Below, piece by piece: positions 1 through 6,055 of a DNA stretch of 6,055 nt. Origin of the DNA: Spirochaetia bacterium (lineage in GTDB: Bacteria > Spirochaetota > UBA4802 > UBA5550); the NCBI GenBank assembly GCA_031289575.1, contig JAITPE010000194.1, positions 1 through 6,055 on the forward strand, written 5' to 3'. A model generated the notes under the pieces. The model was not told the origin of the DNA. It ran no database searches and was given only the letters and a program-made list of their open reading frames with translations. How positions within the stretch are numbered: the stretch's first letter is position 1; the number at the start of each line of letters is the position of its first letter. A program made the translations under genes and the position numbers.

Positions 1-165
1 TTAGACAATCGGACAGAAACAACCGGAGTTATTCTATGCGATCAAGTAAGAACTTTAGATATAAATGTACGTAATTATACATATATAGAAAAATTGCCTG
101 ACGATATTTTGCTTGAAATCATAGATATTATTAATGGTTTTATCGAAATAGAAACAGGAAAATAA
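1..165 (+). CDS. MazF/PemK-family endoribonuclease toxin, C-terminal part (5' end outside window)
   Basis: Frame 1 is open from the first base to a TAA at 163-165 and gives 54 residues. The fragment contains GVILCDQVRTLD (fragment residues 9-20), which matches the conserved strand of MazF-type toxins (in E. coli MazF the equivalent reads GVALADQVKSI). After it come a polar stretch and a C-terminal amphipathic helix (DDILLEIIDIINGFIE), as in the family. MazF toxins cleave mRNA at short sequence motifs in the cytoplasm and are held inactive by a MazE-type antitoxin encoded just upstream. Both the N-terminal half with its catalytic region and any antitoxin lie outside this window, so activity cannot be judged. 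My count gives 46 G+C in 165 bases (about 28%), far below the neighbouring genes, which suggests separate acquisition. It converges on the thioesterase gene. Family assignment rests on the C-terminal third only but the match is good. Confidence 0.82.
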   Translation, partial: LDNRTETTGVILCDQVRTLDINVRNYTYIEKLPDDILLEIIDIINGFIEIETGK

Positions 166-178
166 TCTCCTTTTAGCA

Positions 179-631
179 TCAGTATTCCAAGTAGAGCCCT
201 TGCGCGTTTATCAAATTTGTCAGGGAACTGGCGGTGAGCTGGCCCTCTGGATTCCGCGCCTCGGCAACCAAGCATATAATCCGTTTGCCGGCCGATACAA
301 CGCGCGATGTCACCCTCACATAGCCGTCCTTTATTGTAACAGCCTTGTGAAAGGTAACGCTCATATCAATCGTGGACGCGCCCGCGCCCGAAAGCGCTAT
401 GAACGCAAAAAGGCCGTAGTTATCGTCCATAAACGATGATATGTTTCCGCCCTGAAGCAGACCCCAGCCATTGCACTGTTCCTTGCGGATGGGGAACTCA
501 AGCGTAAAATGCCCGTCCTTTGTGTAATCCACAAAGCGGGCGCCGTGCTCTTTTAAAGTGGGGTGAGTTACAACAAGATCATCCGAGCTGAGCGCTCGAA
601 TCAACTCTTCGCGTATTTCGGCGTTCTTCAT
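179..631 (-). CDS. PaaI-like hotdog-fold acyl-CoA thioesterase
   Basis: This 150-residue protein is the usual length for a single hotdog domain of the PaaI/4HBT-like thioesterase group, which hydrolyses acyl- or aryl-CoA thioesters in the cytoplasm. The signature is NGWGLLQGGNISSFMDD (residues 54-70). It corresponds to the family's G..HGG...l.D helix, with D69 in the place of the catalytic acid. Q60 stands where PaaI has histidine, a variant that I recall as common in this family. The later strands also fit: STIDMSVTFHKAV (86-98), GYVRVTSRVVSAGKRIICLVAEARN (103-127) and a closing TASSLTNLI strand (133-141). There is no signal peptide or membrane segment. The gene begins seven bases after the A2M stop codon, so it is probably cotranscribed and translationally coupled. 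The substrate cannot be told from sequence. The family is well supported, the exact activity less so. Confidence 0.85.
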   Translation of the reverse strand: MKNAEIREELIRALSSDDLVVTHPTLKEHGARFVDYTKDGHFTLEFPIRKEQCNGWGLLQGGNISSFMDDNYGLFAFIALSGAGASTIDMSVTFHKAVTIKDGYVRVTSRVVSAGKRIICLVAEARNPEGQLTASSLTNLINAQGLYLEY

Positions 632-638
632 TATGATT

Positions 639-3600
639 TTATTTTTCCTTTACCTCAATAATAACCGGAACAGACCAGCCCTGAATCGAGGGCTCGTACA
701 TGCACTCCATTCTTGCGGGGCGCGCCATAAATTTTCCGGCGAGTTCCGCTCTTATGATGTAAGCAATCTCGCAGGTTTCGCCCTTCTTGAGATTCGAGAA
801 GAAATAAACCATCCGGTTATCCCTCCTCTCCGACCTTGAAAATGCTCTGCTGCCGTACGCGTCCTCATTGACAACCTCAAATCCGGACGGCAGATAATCC
901 TCAAGCGCGAGAAATTCAAAATCATCCTGAGCCTTAAAGCGCAGCTTTACCAGAATCTCATCGCCGACACTTATAGACGCGCTCTCCTTGATAGGAGCCG
1001 GAACTAAATACTCCTTGCGCTGAACATCCAGCACGCGCGTGAGAGAGGCGAACTCCCTGTACATGCTTATTCCGTTCGAGAGCGAGGCTAAGCCGCGCTC
1101 CTCGCTCTTGAATACCGAGAATATTCCCGACGGCTTGAAGTACAATGTACCTGATACAACGGCTTCAAAACCGGCATCCGCGCCGGCGGAGCCGCTTGCC
1201 GTTATTGAAATTGTTTTGGCCGAAGATGTTCCGTTTAATTTAACGTTTTTCACAAGCTCGGACGATGGGAGCTTTGCCTTGGGATCGTACTTTATTGCTG
1301 CGATCTCCCTGCCGTCCATTGTAAACTTAAGGTCAACCGGCTCCCCGGACGCGACAGGAGAGCGTTCCATATAATCAAGGATTGAGTATATGATAACAGA
1401 GGTCTCCTTTGTGGAAAGCCAGGAGCCTCCAAGACTCCTCTTGGAGATTGAACTCACAGCCTGTGACGGAATGGACGATGTGTCCCCCGCATCAACAAGG
1501 GCGCCGAGCACGGTGGCTGTCATCTCGGCCTTGCCTCCCTGCCAGCCGCTCCTGTTGGCGGACTGCCAGTATATTCCGCCGGCGTCGCGCTGCAGCCCGT
1601 TCTTGACAAGACTCATGTACTCGGCAATGTATTTATTTCTCTCAACGTCACTTGCCTTCTTTTCGTTTGAGAAAACAGTCTCCTTTGTAACGGCAAGCGC
1701 CTTCATGATATAGGCCGACGCGTAAACGCCCGGTGCTTTCACCGCCCTTAGTTTGTCAAAAGCGGCGCGGTTAAACCTGCCGTAGAGCGAGCTTATATAC
1801 AGAAGGTATGCCTTGGCGTCGTTGTCGGATATATTATTGCCGCTGAGCATACGTGCCGCAGCAGTCAATCCCTCCTCCGTGACAGATGAGTCCACGGCGC
1901 AGCCGAGCTTTTTGGCCCTCCAAAGCGATTCCATGACATAAGCGGTAAGATAGGCGTTGCCCTCGCCTCCCGCCCACCAGCCCCATGTGCCGTCGGAGTT
2001 CTGTGAATTTTCTATGCGCTTGATTCCATTTACTGTTTTATCGTTTATTTTTTTCACATACTCATCAGGATTGTGCACAAGATTAAGCAGATTGTGTTTT
2101 TTCAAAAAACTGTTCAGCGCGAATACAGGCATGAAGCTGTTTACGGTCTGCTCAACGCAGCCGTACGGATAGTTGACAAGGTACTCGGATGACCTTATCA
2201 TTTGAATCAGCGGCGATGGGTTAACCATGATGCTGACGCTTTCCGGCACAAACTCAAAGTCGCCGCTTCCGTGAAGGGGCTCAATATTCAGTGTCTTGTT
2301 CGCGTTCAAGTCTCCGCTGCCATAGAGCTTGAAGGCGGAGCCTCTGCGCTCAATGCCTACAGGAAGCTGTATGGCATCTTTTGTTTGCGAATCAGCCTCC
2401 GCGTCAAAGCGCAATGAGAGTTCCTTTTCGATAGGTACGCTTATTGTGTAAGACTTGCTCTCGGAGGCGAATGCCGGCAGGCTTATAGGAATCTCCTTAT
2501 CGGCCTTGAGCGTCTTGCCGTTTACCTTCATATCGGTCTTAACGCCGGTCAGGCCGCGTTCGGTATTGCTGTTCACTATGCCGAGAACAGCAACCGAATC
2601 GCCTTCAATCATAAAGCGCGGCTTTGCTATGCGCGCGATTAAGTCCTGAGTAACAATGAATGTCTCTTTATTTTCGCCGACCCTTCCCTCGCGGTCGTGC
2701 CCGCGGGCGGTAAGGCGCCATGTTGTCAGATTGTCGGGAAGCTTAAAGCTCACGTTTGCCTTGCCCGACGCGTTAGTCTTTATATTTGCCTGCCAAAAGG
2801 CGGTATCCTTGAAGTCCTGACGCACATCGCCCTGAGAATCCTTTCCTGCTCCGGCCAAAAGAGTTATAGGGTACGAGTAGCTTGTGAGCACCCAGTTGGA
2901 TATGCGCGCGTAGAAGAAATTGCTCATCTTGGGCGTGTGGTCTCTGCGCACGCTGTAGATGGCCTCGTCCACAGCTCCGAGCGACAGGTCGGCCATAACG
3001 GGCTTGCCGTTGTCATCGACAGCCGAGACAGTAACAAAGGCGGTATCTCCGGGCCTGTACTTCTCCTTCTCGGGCTTAATGGAAACATTGAGGATCGTCC
3101 CTTTTACGGGGATTGATATTCCCTGCGAAGCGGTATAGAGGGCGCGCTTGTACTGCATGGCCGCCGACACATAGAAGTTCGGGGCGTAGGACTGACTTAC
3201 CTTGAACACAACGGGCGTAATATTTCCGGTAAGCTTTACTACTTTTGACTGGTAGATATCGCGCCCCTCAATGGTTACGCAGGCGTAGCCGTCGCTGTAG
3301 CGGCTCTTCAAAAGACAGGTGATCTCGCCATCTCCGGAAAACTCCTTTTGATTTACAACCAACTCAAGATTCTTGAACTTCGACGCGATGTTTCCCGAAC
3401 CGCCCGGCGTGTATACCCATATAACGCGCGACGCGATTATGCGGTTATTCCTGCGGTCGGCGGCAGTCGCGACAATATCGTACTCGCCGGAATCCGCGAA
3501 ATTGGGCAGCGAGATAACGGCGTCGCCGTTCGAATCCGTTGTTACTTTTTCGGAGTAGCGCGGCTTGCTCTCATGGACATAGACCCGCTGATATGGTTTC

Positions 3601-5972
3601 CATATATAGCGAAAGAGTTCAATCTTTATATCGGCCTTTACCGGTTCGCCGTTTTGCCTGACCGCCTTTATTTCGACCGTCTTTTTTTCATTGCTTTTGA
3701 AAAATTGCTCCTTGGGGTTTATCTTTATATAGAACTCGCCGCGCCCTACCCTTACGGTTTTGCGCTCGGTTATACTTACATTGGAGCGGTCAACAACGCT
3801 TGCCTCAAGGGTAATTTCCCTGTCGTAGGGAAAGTTTCCGGCAGCTAATTTGAGCGACACAACCCCGTTGTCATCCAAGTACTTAACGCCGTCAAGTTTG
3901 AGCTTGTTGTACGAACTGTCTGTGTGTTCATCCTCCCACCAGTACGAATCGTTGTCGTCCAACTTCTTCTCGTAAAAATAATACGACACCATGGCTCCCT
4001 TTACAGGCGCGCCGAAGAAGTACTTGCCCTCGACCCTGAACTCAACATCATCTCCGTTTATAAAATAATCCCGCGCCGGAACAATTTCAACCTTGTATTC
4101 GGGCTTGCGGTACTGCTCGACATAGAAATATCCGCTGTCATAGGTATTGTCCTCAGACGGCCCGGCCTCTATGGCAAACCGGCCAAGCCCGGCGCTCTCA
4201 TCTATAACAACGCTGCCGGCAGCTGTACCCCATTCATCAAGGGTCAGCCTGCCCTCCGCGAGTACCCTGCCGCTCCTTATTTTATAATAGATTTTCTGAT
4301 TACTCTGCGGAATGAAACGCTCCTTTCTTTCCTTGCCTATTATTTTATAAAAAACAGTATCGCCGCTCCGGTACACAGGACGGTCTGTATATATCATGTA
4401 CTTGTCTTTTTCCCTTTGAAAGGCCGAGGCCGAACCTGTATTGCAAATAGCATAGCTCCCGTCGTTCCCCAGCGCGATGAGAACCAAATGATGATTGGTG
4501 CTCACCTTGTCCTGATATATTCCGTCGGAACCGGTCTTGCCGCTCGATAAAATCTTTACAGGCAGTTCATGAACCGATTCGAGCCGCTTGTAATACATGC
4601 TATCACTTTCCTCTTCTTTTACAGGAGTGTTTTCAAAAACAGCGACAGAGGCGTCACGAACAGGCTCGTTTGTGACCAAATTGGTCACATAGGCGAACAC
4701 CCTCTGCTCCGAGCGCTTTACTACGACTCCGACCGATGTAACCGTAAAGTACTTCCGGCTTATAACGCTGCCGGCCCCCTTTACCTCAATGCAGTAACCG
4801 CCGGTAGGCAGCGGATCCTTTACTTTAAGCGTCCGGTAGAGCCACTCGTACGGCTCAAAGTTCTCCATGGTCTCGTCCCAGTGGACAACCCTTTTAAACT
4901 TCTCCTTTTGGGGATCGGCCGAATCCGGGTTGCTGCTTCCGCGGAGAAAGACCGCTACGGGCACCGCGTATATCGAAACATTCACGCTCTCCAAGCGGAA
5001 TGTTCGCAAATCAAATGTCAGGTCATTGCCGGGCGCGAATGTATACCTGTATGAGTAAACCTGAACCTCTGGCGGTTTTATATCAAGGCTGTAATCCAAT
5101 CCGGTTTTTGATTCGCCCTCCTTGATTGTCACGTTTATTTTTTCTGGTTCGTTGAAGCCCTGATGCTGGACAAGAATCTGGTACGCGCCCGGCTTTACAT
5201 CATCAATCTTAAAACTTCCGTCCTGATATGTGGAGGCCGAATGATTATTGCGTCCCTTTGCTATAACATCAACATTCGCTGCCGGAACATTGAGCCCGCT
5301 GATGGAAATCTTACCCGAAATGGAAGCCGGGTGGAAGATAACAATGGGCAGTGAAAATTCCGCGCCCTCCTTTACATCCTTGATGTACAGAGTTTCCGGT
5401 ATGTAGCCCGGCGCGGAGCAGCTTATGGTATAGCTGCCCTGCTTGAGCTTGCTGAAGACATAGGAGCCGTTGGCGGCTGATGAGAGAATGAGCGGCTTCC
5501 CGTAATTGTTGTACGAGCCGTAATCGAGCCGAATATCGGCTCCGCTTATTGGCGCGCCGGATGAGTCCTTTATAACGCCCGACACAACGGCCTCGCGGTC
5601 AAGGTATATTTCTTTTTTGGCTTTTCCGATTTGCTCTGTTGAGAGGTATGTTACATAGCCGGCGGCCGTCACCTCTATGCTGTACTGTATATGGGGAATA
5701 AAATTTCTGATTGTAAAACTGCCGGAGCCGTCGGTTTTAGCGAGATAATAGCCCACGCCCAGATTGGAGTTCTTGATCTCGACCGAGGCGTCCTTTACAG
5801 GCTTGCCGCTCCTGCGGTCAATGACTGTTCCGCCAAGAACAATTTCTCCGCCGATGCCGGCGCCCTGTGAAAATACGCTCTTACCGTCGGATGTCTTGAA
5901 CATCGGCAGAGTAGAACAGGCCGGGAATCCGGCGGCAAGCAGGGACATCATAATCATTATTTTCTTGAACAT
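639..5972 (-). CDS. Alpha-2-macroglobulin family lipoprotein with three N-terminal carboxypeptidase-regulatory-like domains
   Basis: Large envelope protein of the bacterial A2M family. In studied members, cleavage of a bait segment by a protease triggers conformational change and covalent capture through a thioester. Residues are numbered from the ATG at 5972 (1777 aa). Signal peptide 1-18 ends at a probable lipidated C19. Three carboxypeptidase-regulatory-like (Cna-B-like) domains follow at about 46-127, 128-211 and 216-297. Macroglobulin-type beta domains run from about 301 to 855 and include TDRPVYRSGDTV (529-540) and YRKPEYKVEI (621-630). A bait-region-type domain is at about 866-1008. 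The A2M core has DTAFWQANI (1056) and PDNLTTWRLTARG (1079). The thioester motif is YPYGCVEQT, with CVEQ at 1272-1275, in a helical toroid reaching about 1538. The C-terminal domain holds EDYLPSGFEVVN (1691). The ORF extends two codons further to 5978, but GGGAG abuts that ATG and lies six bases from this one. E. coli YfhM is about 1650 aa; the extra length fits the N-terminal domains. The frame is intact. Family certain, target unknown. Confidence 0.95.
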   Translation of the reverse strand: MFKKIMIMMSLLAAGFPACSTLPMFKTSDGKSVFSQGAGIGGEIVLGGTVIDRRSGKPVKDASVEIKNSNLGVGYYLAKTDGSGSFTIRNFIPHIQYSIEVTAAGYVTYLSTEQIGKAKKEIYLDREAVVSGVIKDSSGAPISGADIRLDYGSYNNYGKPLILSSAANGSYVFSKLKQGSYTISCSAPGYIPETLYIKDVKEGAEFSLPIVIFHPASISGKISISGLNVPAANVDVIAKGRNNHSASTYQDGSFKIDDVKPGAYQILVQHQGFNEPEKINVTIKEGESKTGLDYSLDIKPPEVQVYSYRYTFAPGNDLTFDLRTFRLESVNVSIYAVPVAVFLRGSSNPDSADPQKEKFKRVVHWDETMENFEPYEWLYRTLKVKDPLPTGGYCIEVKGAGSVISRKYFTVTSVGVVVKRSEQRVFAYVTNLVTNEPVRDASVAVFENTPVKEEESDSMYYKRLESVHELPVKILSSGKTGSDGIYQDKVSTNHHLVLIALGNDGSYAICNTGSASAFQREKDKYMIYTDRPVYRSGDTVFYKIIGKERKERFIPQSNQKIYYKIRSGRVLAEGRLTLDEWGTAAGSVVIDESAGLGRFAIEAGPSEDNTYDSGYFYVEQYRKPEYKVEIVPARDYFINGDDVEFRVEGKYFFGAPVKGAMVSYYFYEKKLDDNDSYWWEDEHTDSSYNKLKLDGVKYLDDNGVVSLKLAAGNFPYDREITLEASVVDRSNVSITERKTVRVGRGEFYIKINPKEQFFKSNEKKTVEIKAVRQNGEPVKADIKIELFRYIWKPYQRVYVHESKPRYSEKVTTDSNGDAVISLPNFADSGEYDIVATAADRRNNRIIASRVIWVYTPGGSGNIASKFKNLELVVNQKEFSGDGEITCLLKSRYSDGYACVTIEGRDIYQSKVVKLTGNITPVVFKVSQSYAPNFYVSAAMQYKRALYTASQGISIPVKGTILNVSIKPEKEKYRPGDTAFVTVSAVDDNGKPVMADLSLGAVDEAIYSVRRDHTPKMSNFFYARISNWVLTSYSYPITLLAGAGKDSQGDVRQDFKDTAFWQANIKTNASGKANVSFKLPDNLTTWRLTARGHDREGRVGENKETFIVTQDLIARIAKPRFMIEGDSVAVLGIVNSNTERGLTGVKTDMKVNGKTLKADKEIPISLPAFASESKSYTISVPIEKELSLRFDAEADSQTKDAIQLPVGIERRGSAFKLYGSGDLNANKTLNIEPLHGSGDFEFVPESVSIMVNPSPLIQMIRSSEYLVNYPYGCVEQTVNSFMPVFALNSFLKKHNLLNLVHNPDEYVKKINDKTVNGIKRIENSQNSDGTWGWWAGGEGNAYLTAYVMESLWRAKKLGCAVDSSVTEEGLTAAARMLSGNNISDNDAKAYLLYISSLYGRFNRAAFDKLRAVKAPGVYASAYIMKALAVTKETVFSNEKKASDVERNKYIAEYMSLVKNGLQRDAGGIYWQSANRSGWQGGKAEMTATVLGALVDAGDTSSIPSQAVSSISKRSLGGSWLSTKETSVIIYSILDYMERSPVASGEPVDLKFTMDGREIAAIKYDPKAKLPSSELVKNVKLNGTSSAKTISITASGSAGADAGFEAVVSGTLYFKPSGIFSVFKSEERGLASLSNGISMYREFASLTRVLDVQRKEYLVPAPIKESASISVGDEILVKLRFKAQDDFEFLALEDYLPSGFEVVNEDAYGSRAFSRSERRDNRMVYFFSNLKKGETCEIAYIIRAELAGKFMARPARMECMYEPSIQGWSVPVIIEVKEK
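646..651 (-). promoter_or_regulatory. Weak, distant ribosome binding site of the thioesterase gene
   Basis: On the minus strand AAAGGA lies inside the last codons of the A2M gene, with 14 bases between it and the thioesterase ATG. That spacer is longer than the usual 5-9 bases. The A2M stop codon falls between the two. The arrangement suggests that ribosomes finishing the A2M gene reinitiate at the ATG seven bases on, rather than strong independent initiation. Confidence 0.45.
2148..2159 (-). other. Intact thioester motif CVEQ of the A2M protein
   Basis: These four codons read Cys-Val-Glu-Gln within YPYGCVEQT. In thioester-containing A2M and complement proteins the Cys side chain and the Gln of CxEQ form the internal thioester that attacks a trapped protease. 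Some bacterial A2M paralogues (YfaS type) lack it. Both reactive residues are present here, so this protein belongs to the thioester-bearing class. Confidence 0.93.
5082..5837 (-). repeat. Three tandem carboxypeptidase-regulatory-like domain repeats within the A2M gene
   Basis: The encoded stretch (about residues 46-297) shows the same pattern three times: a G-x-[VI] opening strand, a small-residue turn, then [DN]GS[FY] followed some 10 residues later by a Y-x-I strand and a closing G[YF]. The copies read DGSGSFTI...YSIEVTAAGY, NGSYVF...YTISCSAPGY and DGSFKI...YQILVQHQGF. These are protein-level repeats only. The DNA copies have diverged too far to be obvious, which points to old duplication or domain accretion. 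Such domains usually act as rigid spacers or carbohydrate/protein contact modules in exported proteins. Confidence 0.75.
5916..5972 (-). other. Signal peptide ending in an atypical lipobox
   Basis: The start reads MFKKIMIMMSLLAAGFPAC: two lysines, a hydrophobic core of about 13 residues, then cysteine at residue 19. Small Ala at -1 and the short, charged-then-hydrophobic layout are typical of signal peptidase II substrates. Phe at -3 and Pro at -2 depart from the usual Leu-[Ala/Ser]-[Gly/Ala]-Cys. Export is well supported. Lipidation at this Cys is likely but not certain. Cleavage by signal peptidase I near the same point is the alternative. Confidence 0.7.
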
Positions 5973-5978
5973 GGACAT

Positions 5979-5983
5979 CTCCC
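5979..5983 (-). promoter_or_regulatory. Ribosome binding site GGGAG that fixes the A2M start
   Basis: On the minus strand the sequence is GGGAG-ATG-TCC-ATG. The Shine-Dalgarno core touches the first ATG (5976-5978), leaving no spacer, but stands six bases before the second (5970-5972). The second ATG is therefore the likely start. Confidence 0.75.
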
Positions 5984-6000
5984 GATAGAAAGTTTATATT

Positions 6001-6034
6001 ACTATACATATTTAATGGCGCCGTGTTTTGTCAA
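6001..6034 (-). promoter_or_regulatory. Candidate sigma-70-type promoter of the A2M-thioesterase operon
   Basis: A perfect TTGACA lies at 6029-6034 on the minus strand, followed by an A+T-rich tract running towards the A2M start. The -10 element is unclear. TATGTA (6005-6010) has an 18-base spacer but a poor match. TATAGT (6001-6006) matches five of six positions but has a 22-base spacer. The -35 box is convincing only because of its position just upstream of the gene; either -10 choice has a weakness. Confidence 0.42.
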
Positions 6035-6055
6035 GCTTCTATTGGGCAATTTTAT

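Noticed and set aside
75..275. A 66-codon minus-strand open frame overlapping the toxin fragment
   Set aside because: The plus-strand frame here matches MazF-type toxins to their natural C-terminus. The minus-strand frame also overlaps the thioesterase gene and has no recognisable features.
200..439. A 79-codon plus-strand open frame opposite the thioesterase gene
   Set aside because: The minus-strand frame has the hotdog signature. The plus-strand product is Arg-rich at its end and shows no family features.
3348..3848. A 166-codon plus-strand open frame opposite the A2M gene
   Set aside because: Same reason: antisense shadow with no motif and no good ribosome binding site. The A2M frame is continuous through this stretch.
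3924..4550. A 208-codon open frame on the plus strand opposite the A2M gene
   Set aside because: It lies wholly antisense to a gene with unmistakable family motifs, has no recognisable domain, and resembles the other long antisense frames that arise from codon bias of the real gene.
646..5978. A novel adhesin or polysaccharide-binding protein, suggested by the N-terminal Cna-B-like repeats
   Set aside because: The CVEQ thioester, DTAFWQ, PDNLTTWRLTA and TDRPVYRSGD motifs in the expected order identify an A2M family protein; the repeats are an N-terminal extension.
5989..6015. An A+T-rich imperfect palindrome in the leader (ATAT...ATAT) as an operator
   Set aside because: The arms are only four A/T bases long and occur easily by chance in such a stretch; it also overlaps the expected -10 region, which is A+T-rich anyway.

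Overview
The window holds two complete genes on the minus strand and the 3' end of a third on the plus strand. No rRNA, tRNA, CRISPR array or insertion sequence was seen. The large gene encodes a probable lipoprotein of the bacterial alpha-2-macroglobulin (A2M) family. In bacteria these proteins sit in the periplasm, so a diderm (Gram-negative-type) bacterium is the best reading. The two minus-strand genes look roughly half G+C. I do not recognise a particular phylum.

Layout from left to right. Positions 1-165 (plus strand) are the last 54 codons of a MazF/PemK-type toxin. This piece is about 28% G+C, much lower than the rest. A 13-base gap separates it from a convergent minus-strand gene (179-631) for a 150-residue hotdog-fold, PaaI-like thioesterase. 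Seven bases beyond the start of that gene is the stop codon of the A2M gene (639-5972, minus strand), which fills nearly 90% of the window. The last 77 bases (5979-6055) are the A2M leader, with a GGGAG ribosome binding site and a perfect TTGACA -35 hexamer.

Reading on the minus strand, the A2M gene and the thioesterase gene form a probable two-gene operon. The A2M product carries, in order: a lipoprotein-type signal peptide, three tandem carboxypeptidase-regulatory-like beta domains, a chain of macroglobulin-type domains, a candidate bait segment, an intact CVEQ thioester motif in an alpha-toroid domain, and a C-terminal macroglobulin domain. By family knowledge it is a protease trap that protects the cell envelope. 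The thioesterase has no signal peptide and should be cytoplasmic, so the two products probably do not touch. No pbpC (PBP1C) gene, the classic partner of one bacterial A2M type, lies within the window.

Nothing here is clearly a new system. The points most worth a second look are the A2M architecture and its unusual neighbour, the annotated start codon that the ribosome binding site contradicts, and the abrupt change in base composition at the toxin gene.
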